Under the pieces are notes generated by a model, which was given only the letters and a program-made list of their open reading frames with translations, did no database searches and was not told where the DNA came from. The position numbers were made by a program, and so were the translations under genes. Below, piece after piece: positions 50,834 through 63,849 of a DNA stretch of 64,000 bases; positions within the stretch are counted from its first letter, which is position 1, and each line of letters starts with the position of its first letter. Source of the stretch: Globodera rostochiensis. Taxonomy: Eukaryota > Nematoda > Chromadorea > Rhabditida > Heteroderidae. The stretch is taken from NCBI GenBank assembly GCA_018350325.1, contig JAEVLN010000004.1, positions 496,001 to 560,000 of the forward strand, written 5' to 3'.

Positions 50834-53383
50834 CTGAAAAATGAAGGTATTTAAATTCAATTTAAAATCTTTTCCGAGGTTTGGCGTTCGACTTATTCGT
50901 GGAACAAAATGTCGAAATTATAAGTTGGTGGCATCGCAGAAAATGTATGCTTGGGTCGGTGTGTAAAGGTCCGACATTGGGTCAAAATGGGTTGTTGAAA
51001 TTAGAAAACAAATTTTTTTAATTTTGCGCCAAAAATTTTTTGGTTGAGCATTAGACTTAATTTGTGTTAGGAGATGCTCCAAGGTATGAGCTTCAAAAAG
51101 ACGTCCCGTCAAAACTACAAAAATTGGCAAAAATCATAAAGTTTTTACGTTGCCGGGAGCCCTTTCCAGCAGAATACCAATGCAAAAAAAGGGAATGAGT
51201 GCCATTGTTAGGCATATTCCATCCTTTTAAATTGCCTTCTTCGATTGCCACCACAAAAAATCACAGAAAATGAATGACTTTTTGCACCAAAACAATCATT
51301 TGGCTGGCCTAAAATGGAATTGCATACGCATTTAGATTGTGTTTACACACATTTGGCAAAATTATACAAATTTCTCTTTTTTCAAAACACGAAAATCTGT
51401 TTTCAGGGCACAAAATCTAGCAACTATTTCATAGTTTATTATTTTTTGGAAACTATAATAGTTGGGCTTGACGTAAATGCCAGCAACTATAAAAACTATT
51501 TGGAGATTTTTAGCAATTATAAACCAAACTATTTGTAGCAGCTATAAATCCGGGCCCTACGTATTACTAATTTATGCCAACGCCATAATTGGGCTTGACG
51601 TAAATGCCAACCCAACAATTGTTTCGCACACAGGTGACTACCCATTTCCTCAGTGGACACGCCGCAGTGCCATTTTTAAATTTTTTTCATATTTTTTTGC
51701 CAATATACAGTATTTATGTAACATCAAAAATTTATTAATACATAATCAGTCATTGATTAGCTGTTGAAATTTATTTAAAAAAGCTACAAGCGTAAAATGA
51801 AAAAACAAAAGTACTAAGAAGAATATAATCCTAAAAGAAAGTGTTAGAGTGTAAAGCCAAACGAACTAAGCTTGCAGAAAAAATAGGAATTTACCTAAAA
51901 ATAGCAGGCCTAAGTACAAAAATTCTTAATAAGAAGTATTTTCCTTTTTTTAACCGGGATTCCCGTACTTTTCCCGCGGGAATCCCTCCCGCCGGGCTCT
52001 AATTGAAACGAAACCCGTATAAAAAAGCGGTGGAAAATGCACCTATGGCATTAAAGCAGGGATGCTACTTTTAGGTAAGAAAAATTAGAAATTTTAGTCA
52101 TTTTCGAAAAAAAATCCACAAAAAATAAACTTCGCATATAAAATAAGGCAAAAAATGGCGGCGTTGAAAAGGACCGCGCCCAAATGGCGCTGGAGCCGAG
52201 ATGGCCAGGTTGGCATTTTCAGCAGAATTATATTAAAAAAAAAAATTCAAAAACCTGAAAATAGGTAATAAAAAGGTCGAAATAGGTAGAAAAAAGCCGA
52301 AAGCGTGCCAAGCTCGCAGAAAAAATAGATAATTTACCTAAAAGTTGCATCGCTGCTTATCATTTTTTTCGATGAAATGTTTCGAAGCGAAGTCACATTC
52401 TAAGCCATCGGAAAAAGCAGCAAAAGCATCATTTAAACCTATCGCGTGCTCGGATCTCAAATTTTTAAAATCCGCGTCGGAGCATTTCGATTGTGTTGCA
52501 CACATTTGGCAAAATTATAAAATTTTTTTTTTTTCAAAATTGATTTTTTTTGCGCCAAATTCACCAGAACAATCTTTTGAAAATAAGCAGAATTTTAAAA
52601 ATTTTCATTTTTAATTTATAAGCAAAATTGCACTTAATTCAACCGAAATTTTGTTCTCAATTTAGGAGTGCATTTTTAGATTTTTTTGCAATTTGTTAAT
52701 AGATTTGAACCAAATTTTAAAAATGTGGTAATTTTTTTGAAGCTTTTAGGAAGAGGAATGGTCCGACGGCGCCGCCGAGAAAAAAAAAACGAAAGAATTT
52801 AGTGAATCTACCTATTGTAATTAGGAAAATGTGCCTAAAATTTGCAAAAAAAAGCATTTTATTAATGAGATTTGTTTTCCAACTAAAATCAGAGGAAAAC
52901 GAGTAATTGTAAAAAATTAAAGAATAAAACGGATTTTTACTCGGGGAGTAGAACTCCGATAAGTATGATATGACACAGATTTAAACCACTGAGCCATATA
53001 AACATTGACTTAATAAGCTGTGCAAAAGATATTGAATTAAGGATTGGATTTCTAAATTTGATTTGTCATTATGTTTTTCAAATCTTTAAAGCTGTACCCG
53101 AGACTCAAGACCGAGACTCTCGTGCAGCACTAGCTTGTAAGCGAAATGAACAGCAGCGAACTCGATATCGAAACATTGCTTCAAGACTCGAGACCAAAAC
53201 TACTGAGACCAGAAACCAAGGGTGCCGAGCCGGGCTTTTTAAAAATTTTGATCTCTAGTTTTAGCTAATCAATCGCTGCTTTGCAGAGAAAAGCTCAAAG
53301 CTCCAATTAACAGAATAACAATTGTGAACAGTGAGTGATCGCAAATGATGATCTTCGGGAATCATTGATCAGTGTGCACAACT
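50834..53383. other. Region between array members C and D
   Basis: Shares most of its length with 58400-61090. It holds the upstream block with ATGCCA at 51477, 51574 and 51604, a GGGATTCCCG palindrome stretch (51955-52000), AT-rich repeats with TAAAAAGGTCGAAATAGGTAG, a GC-rich palindrome half (~52768), a minus-strand tRNA-like copy (52930-53000) and a CTCGAG-type remnant (53095-53225). No gene seen. Confidence 0.5.
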
Positions 53384-56300
53384 CTAGTTTCTCGGCTTTT
53401 TCCCTGATTTCGACGTGCTTTTACCTTTCGATGAGCTCGGGTTTTTAGGCCAAACCACCGAAGCAAGATCTCCATCATTGTTTTGCGAATTTCCCCCGCT
53501 CCAATCCAAAGAAGGCGTTCCAGGTTGGGATAGCACTGCGCCGGTCCTTCGCGTCGATTGCGATTGATTTGGGAAAAACGGCGGCGTCGTGTCAAAACCT
53601 TTAATTAATTAGGCCAATTAATTCAAAAGTATAGATTAAGCCCTTTAATTGGGTGGACTTGCTGATATGGCATCGCGCCACCGTAATGCGGCGCTGAGCC
53701 TGGCAAATGGTATTTGATGAAACTGACACACAAAATTGGGAGAGTCATTTTTATTCGCTGCCCTACAAAACACCAAAGCCACGAATCAAAACTATTTTGA
53801 ATTTTCGAAAAAATGTTCGAATTTAAAATTTGTTTTTTTCGGTATTTCGTCGTTTTTTTGCTTAGTCGGTGTTTTCATCGCTTCGATGTTTTGTTAGCGC
53901 GCCTTTTTATTAATTCCATTAAAAATCAAAAGATAATGCAACAACAAAAAAATCGGGTACAAGTTTGGCCTTCCATCTAACATTTGCTCCCGTGTTTTTC
54001 ATGTACCTGTAATCGAAAAACGTGGCCAATTGTCAGGATTCGATCCTTTTGAAAAGATGGTGCTTTTTCCTTTTTCCGATGAGCCTGGGTTGCCCGATGT
54101 AAAATTGGAGGATTGTCGTGCAATTTGAGTGGTTTGGGGAAACGACGGTGCAGGCTTTGAAAAAGGCGATTGATTTGGGAGATGGGCCGTTGCGCCAAAA
54201 CCTTCAAGTAATTAGGACAATAAATTCGGAAAAACTATCTTATTTGTGCTTCTCTCCAAAGCATTTTTGGGTTGAATTCTTTTTTTAATTTAGGGGCAAA
54301 TTTTGTCGTTTTTATTGCATTTTTCTTAAGAAATTTTTGGAAAAGGGCTTGAAATATTGAATTTCTTTCTAAAATTTTTCGGAAAAATGCCAAAAAATTG
54401 ATGAAAATATTGATGCATTATGGAAAAATGGCGAAATATTGATTTGTTCTCAAAAAAGCCAAAATAATGTATATTGACTAAAAAGTCGCCCAAATTCACA
54501 AATTTTTTGAAATGAATGCTATTTTTGGGCTTCTCCGTCTTGATTCCCTATTCTACAAAAAAATAGGTAAAACCTGAAAATCCGGGCCCTATTGATAATC
54601 AGACAAAAAAATTCGGGTACAGGTTTTTAGCCTTCTTTCTGACAATTATTCGCTAAAAATTAACTGAATTGTCACTAAAAGTTGCAGGAATCACAAATTA
54701 AGGACAGAAAAGGACGCATGCCCCAAATAAAAGACGAACCTTTAAACATTGAAATATTGCAACCTGCTGTATACAGGCTAAAGCCCGGACTTGAGCTTCG
54801 AGCGAGATTCTCGAGAAATCTCGTCGAAATTTTCGAGATCTCGTCTCGTACCAGTGCTCGTATAGAGCAGTTTCTGTACCTGTAATCGAAGAAAGTGACC
54901 AATTGCCAGAATTCGGTGCTTTTGAAAAGTTTGTGCTTTTTCCTCTATTCGATGCGCCTGGGTTGCCCGATGTAAAGTTGGAGGATTGTCGTCCAATTTG
55001 GGGGGCTTGGAGAAACGGCGGTGCATCAAAAATTAAAGTAATTAGGACAATTAATTCATATAGATTAAAATTTCATTAATTTATGACAGAAAAGTCACAG
55101 GAAACGTTTTGTTGCTTTTTTGGTAACAATGTCTTTATTAAAATTGACAAAGGCATATTCAACCCAACAAAATCTCATAAAATGAGTGTATTTAAAAACC
55201 CAAAATGGAATTCAGTCGGCAATATTATTAAAGCTGTTCGAGAGTCTCGGTCTCGATTCTCGAGTCGAGAAATTTCTCGAGTTTTTTTTGGGTGTTCTCG
55301 GGGTCATTTCTCGGTAAATTTCAAGTCTCGAACAGCTCTAAAATTTATAAATACCGAGCGCTTTACCTTTTTGATTTCTCGGCGTGATCAACGACTCAAG
55401 ACTTCCATCATCGGGTTGATTGGACGAATAATATGACGATGCTGCTGGTGTGACATGCATTGACGGCGAAAATTGGGGTTCTTGAGGGGATGCACCGAAC
55501 AAATTCGACACAGCACCTCAAAATTTAGGATTACAAATTGATCAGAATCAAAGTTTGAATTAAAATTATAGCCAAGCCTTATTTCAACATGAGATTCATT
55601 TATAAAGTCCTTATAAATTATTTAAAAAAACTTATTCAAAAAAAGATTAAGGCAAATTTAGGATAATGTTTGAATCTTTCGCTACGCTTTTACCCCATGC
55701 GTTTTTCCATGAGCTCGGATTTTTCGGGTTGACCATCGAATGAAGACTTCCATCATCGTTTTGCGAATTTTCCTCGAACCAATTCGTAGAATCAGTTTCA
55801 GCTTGGGATGGCATAAATGTGTCCGGCATTGGGGCTTGCTGAGACGGCATCGCGCCACCGTAATGCGACGATGCGCCTGGTAAAAGATATTTAATGAGAC
55901 TTCACACCAAATTGGGAGAGTCATTTTTAAATTAATTCCATAAATCAAAAATTAATAATTAAACAAAAAAATCGGGTACAGGTTTGGCCTTCTGTCTATT
56001 CGCTAAAAATTAACTGAATTGTCACTAAAATTTGTAGGATACACAAATTAAGGATAGAAAAGAAACGCTTTTTAAAATTGAAATATCGCACCCTGCTGTA
56101 TACAGACTAGAGCCCGTACTTGAGCTTTGATCTAGATCTCGATAAGAGATTCTCGAGAAGTCTCGTCGAAATTTTTGGAGATCTCGTCTCGTTCCGAGTT
56201 TTAATACAGCCGTTTTGAACGTTTTCCCTGTACCTGTAATCGAAGAAAGTGACCAATTGTCAGAATTCGGTGCTTTTGAAAAGTTGGTGCTTTTTCCTTT

Positions 56301-58092
56301 TTCCGATGAGCCTGGGTTGCCCGATGTAAAGTTGGAGGATTGTTGTGCAATTTGGGGGGCTTGGGGAAACGGCGGTGCGTCAAAATCTTTAGTAGGGTTT
56401 GAAAAATCCCAGTTTCGCGTCGATTTCGATTGATTTGGGAGATAGGCCGTCGCGTAGGGGGCTTGGAGATTCGGCGCGCCACTGCCAGCCTTCTGAATCG
56501 TAAAAATAAAAGCTCAAGATTAGTACTCAAGAACGGACTCGTACAGTACCCACTCTTTATGCCGATAAAAAGAAAGATGTTTTTTTGTTTCAGGCAATGT
56601 ATTATATTGTTGCAAAAATACCTTTTCTTCATTGAGCATTTTTAGGTAAAAATACATCGACTTTGTGCTTAGTTTGGGTTTTATTCGTTTCAACGCTTCA
56701 AACAACGCCGTATCCGTAATTTCGTTGTTATTATGCTGTTCAACCAAAGCCATAGCACCAGGATTATCTTTGAATTTTTCAAAAGCATTTTTGCGGCTGC
56801 TACCGCTAGCCGCCTAAACCGTGAAAAAAGAGTCAAGATTAGTACTCAAGAACTATTGATGGGCTTTGGAAGGATTGAATTTAGTGTTCCATCGTAAGGA
56901 ATCGATTCTACACCGAATACTTTTGAGAATTCTTGAATTACACTGGCTTTGTTTGGAATTGATGATCCTGGATTGCCCGATGCCGATGCTTGGAAATTCG
57001 GCGTGCCACCGCCATCTTCCTGAACCATGAAAAAAAGGTCAAGATTAGTACTCAAGAACTATTGGTGGGCTTTGGAAGATTGAATTAAGTGTTCCATCGT
57101 AAGGATTCGATTCTACACCGAATACTTTTGAGAATTCTTGAATTACACTGGCTTTGTTTGGAATTGATGATCCTGGGTTGCCCGATGCTGAGGCCGATGC
57201 TTGGAGATTCGGCGCGCCAATGCCAGCCGCCTAAACCGTGAAAAAAGAGTCAAGATTAGTACTCAAGAACTATTGATGGGCTTTGGAAGGATTGAATTTA
57301 GTGTTCCATCGTAAGGAATCGATTCTACACCGAATACTTTTGAGAATTCTTGAATTACACTGGCTTCGATTGGAATTGATGATCCTGGGTTGCCCGATGC
57401 TTGGAAATTCGGCGTGCCAGCGCCAGCTTCCTCCTAAACCGTGAAAAAAAGAGTCAAGATTAGTACTCAACAACTGATTTTTTACATTTAAACATCTTTA
57501 TGCCGAAAAAGAAAACCATAAAAACTGTTTTTTAGGCAAAGTATTATATTGTAACATAAATACCTTAATTTTCTTTAGGTATCTGTCCAGCGTATTTAGG
57601 TGCATTTTGATTCCATTAATGTTCAACGCTGTTAACAACTTTTCCCTTGTAAATGTTATATCATTAAAATGACGTGCAACCAAAGCCATAGCACAAGGAT
57701 TATTTTTGAATAGCTTATAGTTAATGCGGCTGCCACCGCCAGCTTCCTAAACCGTAAAAAAAGAGTCAAGATTAGTACTCAAGAACTGATTTTTATAATT
57801 AAACATCTTTATGCCGAAAAAGAAAACTACAAAAACTGTTTTTGGGCAAAATATTATAATGTAACAAAAATACCTTAATTTGCTTTAGGTAACCTTTCAG
57901 CGTATTTAGGGGCATTCCGAGTCCTACATTGTTCAACTTTTCTAACAACTCTTTCCCTTTTATTTCTTTATTATGATACTGTGCAAGCAAAGGTATAACA
58001 CGATTATCATTTTGGAATTCTTTAAAACCGCAATACCCGTTTTTTAGAATGCAACTGAATGTCAGAGGTAACAAAAAAAGTAATGCACGCAT
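53384..58092 (-). CDS. Array member D: secreted modular repeat protein (12 exons, 673 aa)
   Basis: Exons (minus) 58092-57874, 57746-57564, 57433-57338, 57230-57126, 57019-56921, 56813-56622, 56492-56234, 55876-55694, 55516-55367, 55005-54880, 54201-54007 and 53598-53384 sum to 2022 nt, every junction in phase. Signal peptide MRALLFLLPLTFSCIL; helical modules in exons 1, 2 and 6; three consecutive GNPGSSIP linker exons (3-5); Ser/Asn/Gln/Pro linkers in 7-11. The tail exon ends SSSKGKSTSKSGKKPRN. It is the longest and cleanest member. A remnant of the usual tail linker (GSAPHYGGAMPYQQ..., ~53640-53698) is truncated by a fusion and is best skipped. In exons 3 and 5 the longer donor would break phase, supporting the short donor at AAA|GTATTC. 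Confidence 0.72.
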
Positions 58093-61000
58093 CTGAAAAA
58101 AGTTTTTTTGAAAAAAATTATATAAAATTTAATTTTATTTATTAGCTAATGATGTTCGAGAGCATCGACAGCGGGCCTCCTCGACCCAACAAAGTCTGGC
58201 TCAGTCTCGAGCAGGGGTGGAAGAAATCTTTTTGATTTTCGAAATTGAAATGAAAAAAATTCCAGGACAAAAAACGAAACACGAAAACTTTTAAATCAAA
58301 TACACCAACAAATTATGATGCAAAATACAATTGCTTTTCGGATTTTCTGATGAAAGGAATTACATTTTTGTTCCAAAAATAGTCATTTTTGAGTGGTACG
58401 TTTATCGTTTTTATTGCATTTTTCTTAAGAAAACTAGTCCAAAACTGTAAAAATTTTGCAATATTTAAATTCAATTTAATTGAGCATTGGGCTTAATTTG
58501 TGTTAGGAGATGCGCTAAGGTATAAGCTTCAAAAAGGCGTCTCGCCAAAACTACAAAAATTGGCAAAAATGATAAAGTTTTTACGTTGCCGGGAGCACTT
58601 TCCAGCAGAAAAGGGAATGAGTGCCATTGTTAGGCATATTCCATCCTTTTAAATTGCCTTCTTCGATTGCCACCATAAAAAATCACAGAAAATGAATGAC
58701 TTTTTGCACCAAAACAATCATTTGGCTGGCCTAAAATGGAATTGCATACGCATTTAGATTGTGTTTACACACATTTGGCAAAATTATACAAATTTCTCTT
58801 TTTTCAAAACACGAAAATCTGTTTTCAGGGCACAAAATCTAGCAACTATTTCATAGTTTATTATTTTTTGGAAACTATAATAGTTGGGCTTGACGTAAAT
58901 GCCAGCAACTATAAAAACTATTTGGAGATTTTTAGCAATTATAAACCAAACTATTTGTAGCAGCTATAAATCCGGGCCCTACGTATTACTAATTTATGCC
59001 AACGCCATAATTGGCTTGACGTAAATGCCAAACCAACAATTGCCTCGCATTGCCTTCACTCTCTTTGTCATAATGCAATTTCTAAGGCTTATCATTTTTT
59101 TCGATGAAATGTTTTCAAAGTTGCAACTAGAGGCCGGTAAAAAAAATTCGAATTTTTTCCGATTTGCGAATTTTTCAAAATTCAATTTTTTTTTAGAGAA
59201 TTCTGCTATTTCTCGCGGTGGGAGGGGCGGGTCAGAAAATTGAATTTTTGGCATAATTTGTTAAGAAATTTGCAACCAAAATCTTAAAAATACGGTAAAT
59301 TTTTTAAGAACGGGACCGGGATTCCCGTATGTGCCTAAAGTCAATTTTGCCTAAAGTTCGAATCCTCGAGCGAAATTAGTTTTTATTCTTTTAATTGCAT
59401 GCCCTGAGGTGTGATGGTGAGTGATGTGGGTTGCTCGGGGTTCAAATCCCAACTGTGTAAATTGTTTTCTTTCTTTCAATTAACTTCAGGAAAAGAAAAC
59501 AATTCTAAATTTTTTTTAAATATTAGGTAGCCTAGAAACTTTTTACTCTTTGCTGCAATTCACTTCATCTAAGAATTTACCAAATAAATTTGAGAATAAT
59601 AAGCATAATTCTAATATTTACATAAAGAATTAATTTTTTATAGGAATTGGAAAAATTTTTTTAGTAAAAGCGTAAGAATTTTCATATTTTTTTCTCTCGG
59701 CGACGCCTATTGGCATCGCGATTACTACCTACAAAAAAGACTGAAAATTTGGAAAAATTGACCTAAAATTCATCGATTTAAAATTCATATTTAACGATAG
59801 CCTTTTAGTCATTTTCGAAAAAAATGCACAAAAAATAAACTTTAAAAAATAAGGCAAAAAATGGCGGCGCAAATGGCACTGGAGCCGAGATGGCCAGGTT
59901 GGCATTTTCAGCAGAATTATATTTAAAAAAAATTCAAAAACCTGAAAATAGGTAATAAAAAGGTCGAAATAGGTAGAAAAAAGCCGAAAGCGTGCCAAGC
60001 TCGCAGAAAAAATAGATAATTTACCTAAAAGTAGCATCGCTGCTTATCATTTTTTTCGATGAAATGTTTCGAAGCGAAGTCACATTCTAAGCCATCGATT
60101 GAAAGCCGTATAAAAAAGGGTGGAAAAAGCAGCAAAAGCATCATTTAAACCTATCGCGTGCTCGGATCTCAAATTTTTCAAATCCGCGACGGAGCATTTC
60201 GGATGTGTTGCACACATTTGGCAAAATTATAAAAATTTCTTTTTTTTTTTCAAAATTGTTTTTTTTGCGTCAAATACCCCAGAACAACAATCTTTTGAAA
60301 ATAAGCAGAATTTTAAAAATTTTCATTTTTAATTTATAAGCAAAATTGCACTTTTTGGGCTTGTAGTAGTGCTGCACGAGACCTAAAATTTTACGAGACT
60401 CGAGACCGAGACTTGACCCCGAGACTCGAGACCCAAAAAAACCCGAGCTTTTCTCGAGTCGAGACTCGAGACTTTTTTGAATTTTTTTTTGCAATTCACT
60501 GAAATGTTTTATTTTAGCTCCAAAAATTTTCACATTATAAAAATCGTGTTTAAAATTCAACCGACATTTTGTTCTCAATTTAGGAGTGCATTTTTAGATT
60601 TTTTTGCAATTTGTTAATAGATTTGAACCAAATTTTAAAAATGTGGTAATTTTTTTGAAGCTTTTAGGAAGAGGAATGGTCCAACGGCGCCGCCGAGAAA
60701 AAAAAAACGAAAGAATTTAGTGAATCTAATTAGGAAAATGTGCCTAAAATTTGCAAAAAAGCATTTAATTTCGTTTTATGAGAGATTACCGACTAAAATC
60801 AGAGGAAAACGAGTAATTGTAAAAAATTAAAGAATAAAACGGATTTCTACTCGGGGAGTAGAACTCCAATAACTATGATACTACACAGATTTAAACCACT
60901 GAGCCATATAAACATTGATTTAAAAAGCTGTGCAAAAGATAGAATTAAGGATTGGATTTCTAAATTTGATTTGTCATTATGTTTTTCAAATCTTTAAAGC

Positions 61001-61299
61001 TGTACCCGAGACTCTCGTGCAGCACTAGCTTGTAAGCGAAATGAACAGCAGCGAACTCGATATCGAAACATTGCTTCAAGACTCGAGACCAAAACTACTG
61101 AGACCAGAAACTGAGGGTGCCGAGCCGGGCTTTTTAAAAATTTTGATCTCTAGTTTTAGCTAATCAATCGCTGCTTTGCAGAGAAAAGCTCAAAGCTCCA
61201 AACAATAATAGCAAAAAAGAGTTTAACAGAATAACAAATGTGAACAGTGAGTGATCGCAAATGATGATCTTCGGGAATCATTGATCAGTGTGCACAACT
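58093..61299. other. Region between array members D and E
   Basis: Duplicate of 50834-53383 with insertions and deletions. ATGCCA at 58899, 58996 and 59025 in the shared upstream block; a tRNA-like B box (GGGGTTCAAATCCC) near 59440; a second GGGATTCCCG fragment (~59315); a degenerate GC palindrome (~59695); a CTCGAG-type element (60365-60480) inserted into the duplicated AT-rich block; a palindrome half (~60683); and a minus-strand tRNA-like copy (60838-60908). No gene seen. Confidence 0.5.
59401..59462 (+). repeat. tRNA-derived sequence
   Basis: CCTGAGGTGTGATGGTGAG (A-box-like) and GGGGTTCAAATCCC (B box) resemble the minus-strand copy at 4437-4515. Acceptor stem not convincing. Confidence 0.4.
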
Positions 61300-63849
61300 C
61301 TAGTTTCTCGGCTTTTTCCCTGATTTTGACGTGCTTTTACCTTTCGATGAGCTCGGGTTTTTAGGCCTGACCACCGAAGCAAGAGTTCCTTCATCGTTAT
61401 GCGAATTTCCCCCGCTCCCATCCAAAGAAGGCGTTCCAGGTTGGGATGGCACTGCGCCGGTCCTTCGCGTCGATTGCGATTGATTTGGGAGAAACGGCGT
61501 CGTGTCAAAACCTTTAATTAATTAGGCCAATTAATTCAAAAGTATAGATTAAGCCCTTTAATTGGGTGGACTTGCTGATATGGCATCGCGCCACCGTAAT
61601 GCGGCGCTGAGCCTGGCAAATGGTATTTGATGAAACTGACACACAAAATTGGGAAATTCATTTTTATTCGCTGCCCTACAAAACACCAAAGCCACGAATC
61701 AAAACTATTTTGAATTTTCGAAAAAATGTTCGAATTTAAAATTTGTTTTTTTCGGTATTTCGTCGTTTTTTTGCTTAGTCGGTGTTTTCATCGCTTCGAT
61801 GTTTTGTTAGCGCGCCGTTTTATTAATTCCATTAAAAATCAAAAGATAATGCAACAACAAAAAAATCGGGTACAAGTTTGGCCTTCCATCTAACATTTGC
61901 TCCCGTGTTTTTCATGTACCTGTAATCGAAAAACGTGGCCAATTGTCAGGATTCGATCCTTTTGAAAAGATGGTGCTTTTTCCTTTTTCCGATGAGCCTG
62001 GGTTGCCCGATGTAAAATTGGAGGATTGTCGTCCAATTTGAGTGGTTTGGGGAAACGACGGTGCAGGCTTTGAAAAATTCAACCATCCCGTCGATGGCGA
62101 TTGATTTGGGAGATGGGCCGTTGCGCCAAAACCTTCAAGTAAAATTAGGACAATAAATTCGGAAAAACTATCTTATTTGTGCTTCTCTCCAAATCATTTT
62201 TGGGTTGAATTCTTTTTTTAATTTAGGGGCAAATTTTGTCGTTTTTATTGCATTTTTCTTAAGAAATTTTTGGAAAAGGGCTTGAAATATTGAATTTCTT
62301 TCAAAAATTTTTCGGAAAAATGCCAAAAAAATACAGGCTAAAGCCCGGACTTGAGCTTCGAGCGAGATCTCAGACGAGATTCTCGAGAAATCTCGTCGAA
62401 ATTTTCGAGATCTCGTCTCGTACCAGTGCTCGTATAGAGCAGTTTCTGTACCTGTAATCGAAGAAAATGACCAATTGCCAGAATTCGGTGCTTTTGAAAA
62501 GTTGGTGCTTTTTCCTCTATTCCATGCGCCTGGGTTGCCCGATGTAAAGTTGGAGGATTGTCGTCCAATTTGGGGGGCTTGGAGAAACGGCGGTGCGTCA
62601 AAAATTAAAGTAATTAGGACATAATTCGAGAATTCATATAGATTAAAATTTCATTAATTTATGACAGAAAAGTCACAGGAAACGTTTTGTTGCTTTTTTG
62701 GTCACAATGTCTTTATTAAAATTGACAAAGGCATATTCAACCCAACAAAATCTCATAAAATGAGTGTTTTTAAAAATCCAAAATGAGCTGTCGAGAGTCT
62801 CGGTCTCGGAAAACGAGACTCGAGAACCGAGACTTTTTTGCACTGTTAAAGATTGGCTTTTTTGGAGAGAATTCATTACAGAATTCTGAGCTTAAAAGAT
62901 TTGAAAAATACATGACAAGTCAAATTTTAGATATCATTAATTTAATATCTTTTGCCCGATTGTGTCTTGGAAGTTCGTTGGCTCAGTGGTTGAATTCTAT
63001 CTCGTAGTTTAATTATCTGATGTTCAACTCCCCGAGTAAAAACCTATTTTATTCTTTTAATTTAATAATTATTCTATTTTATTCTTATTCTTAGTCAAAA
63101 AACATCACTCATAAAACCTTATAAAATGCGGCCTGATATGTACCCCTAAAAATTGAAACCAAATTTATTTAGTGAATTTCAAAAAAAAAAAATTCGAACT
63201 TTCTCGGTTCTCGAGTCGAGAAATTTCTCGGTTTTTTTGGGTATTCTCGGGGTCATTTCTCGGTAAATTTCAAAATACCGAGCGCTTTACCTTTTTGATT
63301 TCTCGGCGTGATCAACGACTGAAGACTTCCATCATCGGGTTGATTGGACGAATAATATGACGATGCTGCTGGTGTGTCGTGCATTGACGGCGAAAATTGG
63401 GGTTCTTGAGGGGATGCACCGAGCAAATTCGACACAGCACCTCAAAATTTAGGTTTACGAATTGATCAGAATCAAAGTTTGAATTAAAATTATAGCCACG
63501 CCTTATTTCAACATGAAATTCATTCAAAAATTCCTTAAAATTTTTAAAAAACTTTTGAAAAAAAGGAATTAAGGCAAATTTAGGAAAATGTTTGAATCTT
63601 TCGATGCGCTTTTACCCCATGCGTTTTTCCATGAGCTCGGATTTTTCGGGTTGACCACCGAATAAAGACTTCCATCATCCCCGAACCAATTCGTAGAATC
63701 AGTCCCAGCTTGGGATGGCAATGGCACAAATGTGTCGTCCGTTGGGGGGGCTTGCTGATGCGACGATGAGCCTGGTGCTTTTGAAAAGTTGGGTGCGCCG
63801 GTCCATCGCGTCGATTGCGATTGTGGGAGATAGGGCGTCGCGTCAAAAC
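61300..63849 (-). CDS. Array member E, 3' part only (5 exons; start lies beyond the window)
   Basis: Exons (minus) 63849-63616, 63440-63291, 62577-62452, 62132-61920 and 61511-61300 match the last five exons of member D in order and phase (GT...G, then stop). Content: SHQQAPPTDDTFVPLPSQAG with GDDGSLYSVVNPKN, NLLGASPQEPQFSPSMH, a GRQSSNFTSGNPGAS-type linker, a KPAPSFPQTTQIGRQ linker, and the tail ending SSSKGKSTSKSGKKPRN. The first exon here has lost the SQND codons seen in paralogues but keeps the frame. The preceding exons should lie just beyond 64000. Confidence 0.65.
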
